Assembly: GCA_009733575.1 (NCBI GenBank)
Contig: ML769570.1
Span: forward strand, 62,001 to 126,000
Source: Gymnopus androsaceus JB14
Lineage: Eukaryota > Basidiomycota > Agaricomycetes > Agaricales > Omphalotaceae
Length of the DNA stretch: 64,000 nt
Direction of reading: 5' to 3'
Both the position numbers and the translations under genes were made by a program. The notes beneath the pieces were generated by a model, which searched no databases, was not told the DNA's origin, and saw nothing but the letters and a program-made list of their open reading frames with translations. Of the stretch, positions 1 to 11,461 are shown piece by piece. Position 1 is the first letter of the stretch; the number at the start of each line of letters is the position of its first letter.

Positions 1-2915
1 TAGACTGATTTTGAAGTTGCAGCACTGGCACTTGAATGTTTAATGAATAAACAGCAAACAAACACACTCATTCAACTCATTTGTCATGTTCAACAAGGCT
101 TTGACCAATGTACTCTGAAGAACTATGATGAGCTACAGGAGATGTGGGATTCAGCAGCTGAAAAGTCTACAAAGGTTTGCTTGCAATTTCTTAATTCTTG
201 TTAGATAAGTTAACAACTAGATCCTAGTTTGTGCAAGAAGAAATCAAAGTTCCATATCGTGAACAAATTGAATCATTTGATCTCTTCTACCGTCCTCTTT
301 GGGACTGGGTCCGGGAATTGCTGTTAGATCCAAATGTGGTATCAAAGATGGAGTGGCATGCTCAACGTCAATTCCGCTTTGATGAAGCAAATGGTAAATG
401 GAAGCGGTTTATCAGTGAACCATGGACTGCAAATCGATGGTGGAAAATACAGGTAAGTTCAACTTGTTACCTTGATGTATATTATTAACAACATGCAGGA
501 TACCCTTCCAGCTAATGCAGTGCCACTCTGCATTATCTTTTATGCAGATAAAAGTAAACTTTCATCATTTGGGACAGCAAAGGGCTATCCTGTGATTGCC
601 TGCTTGGCAAATCTTCCTATCGATATCCGGAATGGTGTTGGTGCAGGTGGTGGATGTGTTGTTGGCTGGTACCCTATTGTGAGCTGATCACTAATCTCAC
701 TGCTTCCTGTTATCTGAAAACCTCATTTTTCAGGTTCCAGAAGACTCAGAATGCAGTGGGAAAACAGACTTTGTTGACTTCAAATGCATTGTTTGGCATG
801 AGTCTGCATCAAAGATCTTGGACTCATTGGTTGAATATTCTCAGACAGGCTATCATATGAGTTGCAGTGATCATGTTAAGCGCCTGTTGTACCCTTTAAT
901 CTTCTTCAAAACTGCAGATTTTGAAGAACAGTGGGTGTATCAGTGTTCCAGTGTTTCTCTCCCTTACACTAATTTCAGATGTGTTATGTGTCTTACTCGA
1001 GGACTTGGAGGTTTGTGCCCATGCACCCGTTGTTTGATACCAAAAGCCAACTTGGCAAAGTATACAATTGCTGAGCTACGGACACCTCAACTTGCCATTG
1101 AGATATTGGCTCGGGCCAATGCTGATTCAACCAGTGCTGAGAAAGAAGAAATCCTCAAAGAACATAGTTTGTGTCCAGTATTTGTATGCACCTCTGCATT
1201 GAAATGGGTACTTCTGCTGATGTGCAATCTGTAGAATGCATTTCTTAAACTTGCAAATGGTGATCCCTACTAGTCAGTCACATTTGATGATCTTCATTTT
1301 CAAGATGGTGGACTATGGGGAGATCATCTATTTGTTCAAGGAAAAGCATGAATTCTCAATCTTCCAAACCACCGTGCATTATCTACTAAAGTTGATCAAC
1401 GGTATTCTTGCAATTATTTCAGTCTACATACATTATAACTAATCTACATTCAGGTTCAAGGATTTCTCAAGATGGCGCAATATTCACCACTTTGCTGATG
1501 GTGTTTTTAAACTGTCATTTAATGATGGTTCAAAGCATCATGATATCTCAAAGGTAAATGGTTCCATTTCAATGAATTATGAAGCTCATCAGATATTATC
1601 AGACTTTCCTTTATAATGCTCATGATACCCTTCGAGAAGAAAACGATAAAGCAGGATATCAGTTACTAAAAGTCTTCCGTGTGTACATCAACATACTTAT
1701 GTATTCTGGTCTCGAAATTCAGTCAAGTGATACAATGTCAGCTGGACGAATAGCTGTCAAGCAAATATTTGAAGCCCTCGAGGTATCTTTTTTCTCATCC
1801 TTTTATATATTTACTTATATCCACCTATTTACTTGCCAGAAATATGATTCACTGGATGATGATTTCAACAAGTCCTGGGCCTTCATCAAACTGCATTACC
1901 ACCTGGATCTTTTTGATGACATACAGGACAAGGGTATTCTACATGGATTAAGTACAAGACCAAATGAAAAACTTCATGGGCCCCTCCGTAAAATTTATCT
2001 GAACCATACAAACTTCAAAGATACAGGAAGCCAGGTATGATATTGTCATTTAGCAATCTCTCTGTAAATTCTAACTCGTTCACAGATTACATGCATTGAG
2101 CACCAATGTGTTGTATCAGGCTTGATTCGTGGTGGGATAGAACTTCTTGATGAGCTTTTGAAGCCGCCAGTTGCTGAAGAAATACCTTTGGACATTGAAA
2201 ACCCAACCAACAATCTACATTTTTCAATTGGGTCCAAACTTCAAGCAATAACATTCGCCAAATTGGAGGAGTCAGGCATGCTTTTTGCCTGGTTTCATAT
2301 TCTTCTCTCCAAATTTATCTCTGAACTACTGCTGGCATCCAGTATTCCTCTTCCAGGTGGCCAGTACATCAAGTATACAGTCAATGATATGGTGAGTATC
2401 TGCTTTTGCATATCTGCAGACTATTCAATAAACCTCTTGAATCCTAGATCACGCCATACCAATACCTGAAGATTAACTATCATTCGCTGGACACTTGGCG
2501 AATTGAAGTGGACTATCTATGCTGCAATCCTTGCTTCAATGATTTCATTTTGTTCGATTCTATGAGTGGCCCCGTTTTTGCTCAGCTACACTACGTCTTC
2601 ACAACAATTGTTGGTGGAAAAATGTACCCCATTGCATTTATTCAGCCTTACAAAACTTTTCCAATTAACCAACAAAGTCGCACTGACAAAGACCTCGGCC
2701 TTCTTTGACTCCGTAAAGAGACAAAAACTGAATTTATTTCAGTTCATTCTATCATCCGTGGAGCAGTCATCGTTCCAACAGATTTGTCTGACAAGGCCAT
2801 TGTTCGGGATGCTTTGGATGAAGACATGTTTCTCCGAGTCCTCAAGCATTTCCCTGGCTATACTACTGGCTTTTACAACACTGAATTATTGGTGCATTTC
2901 AGTGCTGATTCCTGA
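1..2915 (+). CDS. Plavaka-type transposase, multi-exon, cut by the window start
   Basis: This is a DNA transposase of the fungal Plavaka group, a CACTA-related family. The first visible exon begins right after a TAG acceptor at 1-3, so the N-terminal exons lie outside the window. Exons I could follow include about 4-174, 228-452, 499-678, 734-940 and several more, with introns of 45-60 nt. Family hallmarks are the stretch WTANRWW, then AKGYPVIACLANLP and RNGVGAGGG followed by VGWYPIV, and the cysteine motif CPCTRCLIP. The C-terminal part (FILFDSMSG near 2545) runs to TGA 2913-2915. One in-frame TGA at 2706-2708 interrupts otherwise good coding sequence, since the same frame continues LRKETKTEF after it. 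It is therefore probably a recently inactivated copy. No terminal inverted repeats were recognised nearby. Confidence 0.8.
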
Positions 2916-3489
2916 ATAGTAGTCTGATATATCTTTTAAGGTGTAATACATATATCAATAAAGATTTCACTTTGTTTCTGATATATCTGTCAATCTGTAG
3001 ACAGCGCGCGCAACATCTTTACAGCTTGCGTGCACTCGGACTCTGGCATGTGTGCCATTCTGTGATGTGTAACTTGTTTATAGCTTGCTTTTAACCTTCA
3101 CCGTCATCAAACTCCCATGGATTCCGTGCATACTTACCACTCTTTAGCTTCATCTTTCTGACAAGCTCAAATTCAACCTCTAGCTCCACCGGTCCCAGAG
3201 GTTCTTCTTTTCCATTACCTCCCAATGCTATTGCTGGCACATTCAAAAGCACGATATCATTGGTACCGATTTGAAGTGCCAAATCCCCCCTAAACTGCTT
3301 TTTTCACTGTCTACCTACTACCGTTATGCTAACTTCAGCTAGAGGACAGCCTTATCTCAACGTTCATTCTCATTACGGAAACATGAGCATGACTACCCTA
3401 CAGTTGTCTTCCCATACGCCATGACGGCACCCGGAAGTGCAGGTATAGGGTAGGAAGATTATTGTCTGGCATCGCTCGGATGCCCGCAT
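2916..3489. other. Intergenic stretch between transposase and tubulin relics
   Basis: There is no recognisable gene here. A 63-codon minus-strand frame at 3091-3282 ends in KYARNPWEFDDGEG and contains an acidic, lysine-rich tail. It could be the last exon of an unrecognised gene, but nothing upstream supports a longer frame, so I did not call it as a CDS. Confidence 0.3.
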
Positions 3490-3582
3490 AGCCCTCATCT
3501 CCACTTCTTCATGCCTAGTTTTGCTCCATTAACTGCTAGCGGTGGCCAGCAATATCACGCCGTCATTGTTCCATACTCCTCA
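3490..3582 (+). pseudogene. Beta-tubulin fragment (mid-protein segment)
   Basis: This short block reads [19 protein letters not shown] and then AVIVP, matching the conserved beta-tubulin region around residues 265-290 (family: LHFFMPGFAPL...QQYR). It lacks flanking tubulin exons and lies about 270 bp before the start codon of the larger tubulin relic. It is one of three copies of this same segment in 3.5-6.1 kb, so it is most likely a by-product of local duplication. Confidence 0.7.
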
Positions 3583-3852
3583 TTACCTTCAATCCCAAGA
3601 CCAAGTGGAGTTTAAACTTTCTCGCAAGAAAAATTGTCAGGTTGTTCATTGTTCCACTTGTTTGCTGTCAACTCAGTGCTCAAATCCTTCCTCTATCCTC
3701 CATTAATTTCTCAGGTGAGGCTTGCCACTACCTTGTCCACGCAATTATCAGTATAATCTGTTTTGCCTGTTTCTCATAGCGCAAACATCTGTCACGTCTT
3801 TGTGTACCCTTGCTAATTTATTTTTGTGCTAACGCTTTGCTGCTTTCACAGA

Positions 3853-5059
3853 ATGCGTGAAATCGTCCACTTGCAGACCGGTCAAGTAAGCATTCTCTTG
3901 CTACATAACCTTTTGCTAGTGCGGTAACCAAATTGGAGCAAAATTTTGGGAGGTGACTCGCAGTTTTTCCTGACGCTAAAGTTGTACTGAAAAAGCTTTC
4001 TAGGTCGTGTCAGATGAGCATGGCATCGAGCCCAATGGTCTTTACAAGGGAAACAACGACCTTCAGCTAGAAAGGATCTCAGTCTACTACACTGAGACGG
4101 GTGCCAACAAGTACGTGCCTCGTGCCATCCTCGTTGATCTCAAGCCTGGAACCATGGTCTCTGTCCGCTTTGGTCCTCTGGGTGGTCTTTTCCATCCCAA
4201 AAACTTTGTATTTGGACAGTCTGGTGCTGGTAACAATTGGGCCAAAGGACGTGCATATATATCTTTTCCGAACTTCCCTTATTGACGTGTTTTTTACTTT
4301 GTTTAGATTACACGGAAGGTGCAGAGCTCATAGACTCGGTGCTGGACATTGTTTGCAAGGAGGCCGAGGCTACTGATTGCCTCCAAGGTAGGCCATCTTC
4401 CATCTGTCAAACCAACTGAGCTCATCAATTTCATTAGGCTTCCAGATCACCCATTCACTTGGTGGTGGTACTGGTGCCGGTATGGGTATGCTGCTGATCT
4501 CCAAGATTTGTGAGGAATACCCCAATCGTATGATGTGCATGTACTTGGTTGTTCCCAGTCCAAAAGTCTCCGACACTGTTGTTGAGTTATGAAAATTTCT
4601 TCTCTTCAAAAGGATGATTCTTACGATCTGTTGTTTTTAGCCTACAATGCCACACTTTCAGTCCACCAGCTTGTTGAAAACTCCGACGAAACTTTCTGTG
4701 TCAATAATGAAGCCCTTTATGACAATTGCTTCAGGACTCTCAAGCTTTTGACACCGACATACAGTGACCTCAACCACATTGTGTCTCTTGTCATGTCCGG
4801 TATTACAACCTGCTTGCGTTTCCCTGGTCAGCTTAACTCTGACTAAGAAAATTGGCCATGAACATGGGTGAGTGGTGATTTCAACCTCTGGCGTTGCTCA
4901 ACCTCACGGTCCCCAATAGTTCCCTTCCCTCGTCTCCACTTCTTCATGACCAGTTTTGCTCCATTAACTGCTCACGGTAGCCACCAATACCGTGCTGTCA
5001 CCATTCCCGAGCTCACCTCACAGATGTTCGATGCCAAGAACATAATGGCTGCCTTTCAG
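3853..5059 (+). pseudogene. Beta-tubulin pseudogene, 5' part (interrupted)
   Basis: Exon 1 at 3853 reads MREIVHLQTGQ, then an intron, CGNQIGAKFWE, a second intron, and [12 protein letters not shown] onwards. The GTP-binding loop is present (GGGTGAGMG near 4460), as is [13 protein letters not shown] near 4640, so the family is certain. The copy is damaged. The intron after VSDTVVE has lost its proper donor, leaving GAGTTATGA near 4585. A one-base deletion near 4842 turns the expected DLRK into a stop. Many normally invariant residues also differ, for example [15 protein letters not shown]. The match runs on through FPRLHFFM and [15 protein letters not shown] and then stops abruptly at about 5059, where a different gene begins. 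Tubulin resumes at about 5676. Confidence 0.88.
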
Positions 5060-5109
5060 CATCTCTTTGCTGTACACTCATCTCTCATTCATTCAACTTT
5101 ACTTCAGCC

Positions 5110-5679
5110 ATGGTCCGAATCATTAACATCACTGCCATCCTTGCTGCCTTGTTGTTCACCACCGTCACTTTGGCTGTACCAACTCCTGGGCTTGGATTAA
5201 GTTCTGTCCTCGAAGGCTTGCTCGATCAGACCTTTATCTTGGCAACGTCCTTCTCGACATTGAAGGGGAAAACTCCATGGAACGGTGGAAAACCCGGCTC
5301 GTGCTACAGTAGCAGTTCAACCCCTACTGGAGTTCCTAACCTGAAGGACTTGGTAAGCGTTTGAAGGCTTTCTCATAGTTGGGTGAATGCATGACTGACT
5401 TTTGCTTGTAGAATACTTGCACAACTCTGAAGAAAGCTGGGTCATCCAAGTGCATCCAGTGCCCGTCTGGAACCTCCAGATCTGGCTACACGGAGACATT
5501 CAGCAACCTGACCTGTGCGACTCAAGCTTCGTATTACATCACTTATGGACTCGTTGACACTGTCGCTGGTAAGTACATGTACGTTCCAATCATCTTCTAT
5601 GTGCTGACTGCTGTTCTTACAGATTGTACAACAATGTGTAACAGCGTTAGTGGCTGCACCTTCTTTAACATCTTCTCAG
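5110..5679 (+). CDS. Small secreted cysteine-rich protein, fruit-body-specific type, lodged inside tubulin
   Basis: ATG 5110 opens a signal peptide ([19 protein letters not shown]) followed by VPTPG. Exon 1 is 5110-5352, exon 2 is 5412-5568 and exon 3 starts at 5623, all with clean GT-AG boundaries. The mature region contains the cysteine-rich motif [17 protein letters not shown], which resembles the C-terminal motif of mushroom fruit-body-specific secreted proteins. I know that resemblance only from the family pattern. The reading frame then runs directly into tubulin sequence ([10 protein letters not shown]), so the natural C-terminus is missing and the encoded product would be a secreted-protein/tubulin chimera. 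The inserted block is about 620 bp and has TCAG at both junctions (5056-5059 and 5676-5679). Exons 1-3 show no stop or frameshift. Confidence 0.6.
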
Positions 5680-6160
5680 ATCCAAGACATGGTTGTTACC
5701 TTAATGTATGTCAAATCTTACAGCATCTAGCATTGATTCTGACCAAATTTATAGGTCACCGCTGTGTTCCGTGGAAAGGTGTCCATGAAGGAGGTTGAGG
5801 AACAGATGCGGAATGTCCAGAACAAGAACTCAGCTTACTTTGTCAAATGGATCATGGACAATGTCCTCAGCGCGCAGTGTAAGGTTGCTTTGGGGGGTCT
5901 TAAGATCACTGTTACTTTCTTGGGTAACCGCAGTTGCCAGCAATACCGTGCCATTACTGTTCCCGAGCTCACCTCACAGATGTTCAATGCCATGAACATG
6001 ATGACTGCCTCAGATCCAAGACCATACTGTATGTAAAATCTTACAGTGTCTAAAACTGATTCTGACCGATTCTATAGGTTGCCACTGTGTTTTACCACCA
6101 TTTTCAAGTGTAAGGCCTTCTTGCATTGGTACACTCAAGAGGGTATGGACGAGAGGTATT
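5676..6160 (+). pseudogene. Beta-tubulin pseudogene, 3' part with internal duplication
   Basis: Tubulin coding resumes at SDPRHG, passes an intron (about 5707-5754), and continues as [28 protein letters not shown] and [11 protein letters not shown]. The sequence then jumps back to an earlier part of the protein ([17 protein letters not shown] near 5938) instead of entering the expected C-terminal helix. This second segment repeats the same SDPR junction and the same intron sequence, then reads KCKAFLHWYTQEGMDE near 6110. The repeated intron shows that genomic DNA was duplicated, not a processed transcript. No functional C-terminus is present. Confidence 0.8.
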
Positions 6161-6304
6161 ATTGTGTATTTATTAGCATTGTCTTTTAGCAAAAACTTTC
6201 TGAAATTGGTGTGAGTAATAAGCTCTGATTGAATTCAATTGAAAAGTTTGCGAGGCGCGCAAAATGATCTCAACGGGACCTACAACTTCCTCTTTACCGT
6301 CACT

Positions 6305-8049
6305 ATGTCAAGCAGCAACGATGATGACAATCTCTCGGACATTTCTGCCAATGATAATTATGTCCCTTTTGTTCTTCCAACTACCAATCCCACAATGAAT
6401 GACTTTCGCAGGGTAAGAAATCTCCTAAAGTTTCTGCATTTGACTGAATTTTACAATGCTAGGCTCTCTCCACTAGTCAAGAATGCGAAGAAACACTTCT
6501 TCGGCACAATGAGAAGCTCCGAAATCAAGTCAGTCTCCTCAAAAATCAACTGAAGGATGCGAAGAGATTGAGTGGCACTGGCGGGCAAAATAGGAAGAGG
6601 AACAATCCCCTTCTAAACCATCATAAGATTGTTCTTTGGGGGAAGAAATACGCAGTGGTGATCAGTCCTTGGGTCCGCTCTAGCATGTTTATTGTCTCTC
6701 CTGCTCCAGATGCACTCGAGCCTGATTCAGTCAAACACTTTTCTTCCTTTGAAACCTACCAGTGTGGTGCTACATCCGAGCTGCTTGCTTATCTCTCAAG
6801 TGAGCCAGAGATGCAGGAACAAGCACAGTCCTATGCACCTTTCCGTGATGCAGTACATTCAAATAGCAGTGGATTTCCATTTACTAAAGTTATCTCTTGC
6901 CATAGTTACCTACTCAAGTGAATGGTTCTTGCAGTACCGCACTTCACAACATCCGTGCAAGTGCATCCATTATTTTTGGTAAGCTAGGGCTTCCAGCCGA
7001 TCTATGGGACCTCAGTTCAGGATCGACACGGAAGGACTCTCTGCTCTTCCGAAACTTGCTCTTTTTTGGAGGAGAAAATCGCCCCAAATCCCTGATTCCT
7101 CTCTATTACCCTGACTTGAAGAAGAATGACCATCTTGTCTTTATGGTTGAATATCTACCAACTGTGCGCTATTCGATTTAATGTCTGATTATATTTGACT
7201 AGCATTTCCATCAATGCAGCTGTTGAGATTAGTGCTTTTTGGTCGAGAGTCATTGACTGCAACAAAGTTCAAGTTTTCCGAGAGGTTGGTGGGAAGACAA
7301 TGGGGTGTGAAATCCGTCAATCCCTTGATGATTGCTTTTGCTGCCATTGCAGTAAGTTTATTCAATACAATGAAATACTTGATTAACATTGATATTATAT
7401 AGGCTAAATATATCATTTCCGACGACGTTAACTTTGTCGAGATAGGACAGGTCTTGAACATACCATATCATCAAGAGTTCTACAAGATTTGAAGATTTTT
7501 AAAGAGTGTTGAGAACTCGGATTATTATAAACAGCTGATTTTGTTTTGGAATCATCGCGTTTTCAAGGGCCTGCATGTATCAGTTGCCAAGGACAGCGAT
7601 GCTGGTGATGAAGATTCCGACGTTGATGATATGACTGCTGCAATGATGACAGTCACGCTTTCAAAAGGTATGTGACCATCGCTTCACTGGTTGAAGTTGA
7701 CACTGATAATCTTCAACTAACAGAACCTGCTGCATCCAGTTCAACTGATCAGGCTGCTGCTGTCATCGCCGGTTCTACTCAGGCTGTTGCTGTTGCCATC
7801 GGTTCTACTCAGGCTTCCTCCAGTCCAGTCACGGCTGCTGCTGCCAACTTGTCGGAAATAGAGCAGGAGGACGTGCCGGCTCTTCTTGCAGGTGTGGCGG
7901 CACGCACCAGTGATTCTGAAGCACCACCACGACATGGTAGTCGCGGTCGCAAAGCTCCGTCAGGCCGAGGGAGAAAGAAGGCAACACAAAGTGAAGTTAC
8001 TCCAGCAGAACCAAGGCCGCCTAGGCGCGCGACTCAGAAGGATAAGTGA
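6305..8049 (+). CDS. DUF6698 domain protein with AT-hook-like tail, one in-frame stop
   Basis: The gene starts at MSSSNDDDNLSD. It has an acidic N-terminus, then a short coiled-coil segment (EETLLRHNEKLRNQVSLL, read after splicing out the intron at about 6411-6461), and then the block HHKIVLWGKKYAVVISPWV. The pattern IRASASIIFGKLGLP and later VLFGRESL, KFKFSERLVGRQWGVKSV matches my recollection of fungal DUF6698 proteins, whose function is unknown. A TGA at 7490-7492 interrupts coding that continues as RFLKSVENSDYYKQLILFW. The last exon (from about 7672) is rich in Ala, Ser and Thr and ends in RGRK-type basic clusters that could bind AT-rich DNA. Such genes often sit in transposon-rich fungal regions. 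The single stop suggests recent decay. Confidence 0.6.
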
Positions 8050-8258
8050 TATGGACTTACTACTACTAGTCATTGTGCTTGCTTACATTAATATGCTCTC
8101 CTAACGAATCAAACTCAGCTCTTACCGTACATAACTACTCCTATTATCTAGAATGGAGATATATACTGATATGAAGTGAAGCAAGCCCAAAGTGAGCGAG
8201 CTACTGGACAAGCCCAGAATCTATGTCTGTTATAGAGCTAGGGCTCTCAGGTATATAT

Positions 8259-8360
8259 GGCGGCGTTACTTAGTGGTAAGTATGCTCAATGTGCTAATAT
8301 AAGCGCTCACGTTACCATAAGGTCTACCGTTCGAACCGGTCAGTAAATCACAAAAAAAAT
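8259..8360 (+). repeat. tRNA-derived SINE-like element, copy 1
   Basis: An A-box-like stretch (TTACTTAGTGGTAAG) is followed about 50 nt later by a B-box-like stretch (GGTCTACCGTTCGAACC) and soon after by a short A-rich run. The two boxes and their spacing fit a pol III promoter of tRNA origin, but no clean tRNA cloverleaf forms. A second piece with the same GGTCTACCGTTC block lies on the other strand near 38.55 kb. Confidence 0.4.
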
Positions 8361-8399
8361 TTCCAATATGACACTAATTTGCTTACATAATCCAACAGA

Positions 8400-8640
8400 C
8401 AACTACTGAAACAACTAATGAAGCAAAGTACTCAATAAAACAAGTAAGTAGTAGTATAGTAAAGTAACTACAAATAAGCATATACTAAAGTAACTACAAA
8501 AAGCGAAGTACAACTAGTAAAGCAACCACAAAAGCGCGAAGTACCACTAAAGTAACTACAAAAAAGCGAAGTTCGACTAGTAAAGCAACTACCAATAAAT
8601 AGTACAGTAAAGCAGTAATACAGTTGACCATTAGTAGCCC
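8400..8640. repeat. Imperfect tandem repeats rich in AAGTAACTACAAAA-type units
   Basis: Units of roughly 40 bp combine AAAGTAACTACAAA, AGCGAAGTAC and ACTAGTAAAGCAAC with small variations. The stretch is A-rich and has no coding potential. Confidence 0.6.
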
Positions 8641-8987
8641 TTATTATGACAGGCGACTATTAGAAGCCCTTATGACGATCCCAGTATGACAAAGTGAGCC
8701 TATATTAGGAATGCGACTGATTCATTACATGTCATTATAACGGCAGTTTCCATTATGGCCATTATAATGACTAATGACGCCTTGTCTGTAATTAATTAAA
8801 GTTCCGACACACAACAAGGTCTTTTCTCAAATAAATGCCCTTGTTGTTGTTCCATTGGCAATATACATTGCGCAAAGTCATGTGATACCAGAGGAAACTG
8901 TTCTGCGCATATCTTACCTTCCCTTGCACTTGTATGGATGAAGCTGTAACATCGTGCAAGAAAAATAATACTCACATAGCAAAATCC

Positions 8988-9082
8988 TGATCAGAGTGGG
9001 ATTTGAACCCACACCACAAATGACTAGAGGTAGATTACGAGAAACCTAAATCTAGTGCCTTAGACCACTCGGCCATAGTGTT
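8988..9082 (-). tRNA. tRNA-Leu (anticodon UAG) with intron, probably a pseudogene
   Basis: On the minus strand the D-arm reads GGCCGAGTGGTCTAAGGC. A perfect 5-bp anticodon stem (CTAGA with TCTAG) forms once an intron of about 15-16 nt is removed directly after TTTAGG. The loop then presents UAG. A T-arm (GTGGG, TTCAAAT, CCCAC) follows after a class II variable arm. The 3' acceptor strand TCTGATCA does not pair with the 5' side (AACACTA): only two of seven positions fit. The body is therefore a convincing tRNA-Leu, but the broken acceptor stem suggests a relic or a recombined 5' end. Confidence 0.65.
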
Positions 9083-9554
9083 TGAATGGGCAATATATAT
9101 AATGGACCAAATGATGTCAGGATTTAGGGAGGACTGGGCTTTCCTTATTTAGGGAGCTCCGGACGCGCAGCTCCACATCAAATCACGCGGATGCACATGA
9201 ATACGAATGATTCTTGCCCGGTTGAGTCATTGCCTTCGTTGAACTTTCGAGCTCTCGAGGTACAAGTCGTAACTACAGTACCTCGTCCGCAGCTCGGTCG
9301 ACGTCGTGGAGAGGAGAAATTACTTGAATAAATATTTTTAGCGCGTGCTCGACAGGAGCCGTCAATGCAATACAGTAAATTGACGGTTGTCTTGGCGATC
9401 GAAGGCCAAATAAGGCTTAGCGTGAAAAATTTCCCTTCATCTTCAACCACCACCTCTCCAGTCCAGATTCCGTCCACGAACGAAGAGCCTCGCTCTCCAA
9501 TCCATTCTTTTTTTCTTGAATACACTCTCTAACGAATCTTGGATCTCCTCAATA

Positions 9555-11461
9555 ATGCGAACAAGTACAACAACAACAACACTCGCAGCGCTTTCGCTGG
9601 CTTCACTCGCCGCCGCCAGCTCGCACCACAATAATGCAGCACTGCATAGGCGTACTATGCACAAGCTTCGTGCTCGTGCGTCCGAGGGAATTGCGTATTA
9701 TGGCTACCAGAATGGAACCACCAACGCCTGCGGAACCGTTTCTCAAGACACGGATATGATTGCTGGCCTCAGTGCCACCTATATCTCTGGCACAAGCACT
9801 GCTGATTGTTGGCAACACGTGTGTTGACTTGCGTTTGATTTTGGTTTTGATTTTTTCTTACTCGGCCTTAGTTGACCGTTACCAACACGGACACTGGAGC
9901 CTCTATCGACGTCACTGCCACCGATAACTGCAAGGTCTGTGGAGATAGCGACGTCTACTTGTCGACTAGCGCCTTCGAGGCGTTGAATGCCGGAACGTTG
10001 AACGGTGGTACCTGTAAGCATTCTTTTTTCCGACCGTCATTTCAGTGATTGACGAGTTTATTATTTCAGTAAACATCACCTGGGCTTGGGCGAGCTCCAG
10101 CGGCAGTAGCAGCAGCTCTGTCTCTGTCGCCTCTTCGAGCTCTGTTTCCGTCTCCAGCTCTTCAGCCGACTCCTCTTCTCCTACTTCCGTCAGCGTAGCC
10201 GAAGCCATTGCCCCTGCTCCAACCAGTTCTAGTGTCTCTTCCACCGTCGCTTCTACTTCCGCCTCGACCTCTGCTGCCTCTTCGACCTGTGAGTTGATAG
10301 CAATACATGTCTCCTGAATCAATGCACTGACTTGTTCTCTTTCAGCGAGTACTGCTTCCGCAGCAGCCACTGGCTCCTCTTCCAACGGCTGGACTCTCTC
10401 CCAGTCTCTCACCGGTCAGAACCTGATTAACTACTTTACTGCGTAAGCAACTCTCCGTTTCCCATAACCCGTCCGCCCCATACTCACTTCGTCTTTCCAC
10501 CGACAGTTCCTCCGGCGCCTCTGACAACAGCGGTGTCGCCAACTACGTCGACAACCTCATCTCTGTCAACTCTGATGGCGACGTTCTCATGTGGGTCGAT
10601 ACCACCGAAAACGTGAACCTCCGAAACTCGATGAAGTTGTCTTCCTCCGAGACCTTCAACGTTGGTACTATGATGATCTTTGATATCGTTCATATGCCTA
10701 CTGGATGCGGAACGTAAGTACCCTACCTCCCATCTCATCTCTAATACTGATTCCCTGTTCCAGCTGGCCCGCTCTCTGGCTCCTCGGTGGCGGAACCTGG
10801 CCCGCCGGAGGTGAAATCGACATCATCGAAGGTGTCAACGAATACGTCCACAACGTCATGTCCATCCACACCTCCGAAGGCTGCTCCATCACTCAGAACA
10901 ACGTCAACGCCCTCGTCGACTCCACCATTAACGTCGCTTCCGACCTCGACTGCTACGCTTACGCTGACCAAGATCAAACCTGCGCCGCTACCTCTTCCCA
11001 GACCAATTCCTATGGCTCTGGATTTAATGCTGGAGGAGGTACCTATGCCATTCAGATCATCGATGCGGGGATTTACATCAACTACTGGGCGGCCGGAAGT
11101 GTACCGAGTGATATTACCAGTGGAAGTCCCAACCCGAGCTCGTGGAGTGCTCAGACGTTCTTCTCGGCGACCAACTGTGCGATTGGGACGTACTTTCACC
11201 GATCTTGCGCTTATCATTGATACCAACCTTGGTGGAACGTTCACTGAGGGTGTTTGGTCTACGAGCGGAGCAGGTGGCCAACAGACTAGTTGCGCGTCTT
11301 CCACTGGATACTCTACTGCTGCGTCATACGTTCAGAACATGGGATCTGCTTTCTCTGAGGCATACTGGGTGAGTCTTCTGTTCTTTTTCTTCTGGTTCAA
11401 CGCTGACCTTGATCTTTTTTTTTCACAGCAAATCTCGAGTATCAACATCTACTCTCAGTAG
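9555..11461 (+). CDS. DPBB (expansin-like) plus GH16 beta-glucanase fusion, copy 1, one frameshift
   Basis: ATG 9555 starts a signal peptide (TTTTTLAALSLASLAAAS). An in-frame ATG lies upstream at 9516, but 9555 gives the better signal. An expansin/RlpA-like double-psi beta-barrel follows: GIAYYGYQNGTTNACG, the core CKVCGDSDVYLS, then LNITWAW. A Ser-rich linker of roughly 60-70 residues leads to a GH16 domain with WPALWLLG and the catalytic motif GEIDIIEG (Glu codons at 10813 and 10828). GH16 enzymes cleave beta-1,3(4)-glucans; the barrel may aid wall binding or loosening. At least six introns of 50-70 nt are visible. An extra base at 11191-11200 (TACTTTCACCGAT, against the in-frame versions in copies 2 and 3) shifts the frame before the C-terminal segment ending SSINIYSQ. 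The shift could be a real lesion or a sequencing error. Confidence 0.8.

Noticed and set aside
3091..3282. 63-codon minus-strand frame ending in an acidic tail
   Set aside because: It has no supporting exon, motif or paralog; it is mentioned only in the spacer description.
9966..10412. Open minus-strand frames opposite the Ser-rich GH16 linkers (also 18059-18346 and 51836-52243)
   Set aside because: They are the antisense of the Ser/Thr-rich linker, whose codon bias keeps the opposite strand open. The plus-strand gene explains all three.
10741..11304. Long minus-strand frame of 187 codons
   Set aside because: It is antisense to the GH16 catalytic exon and has no independent motif.
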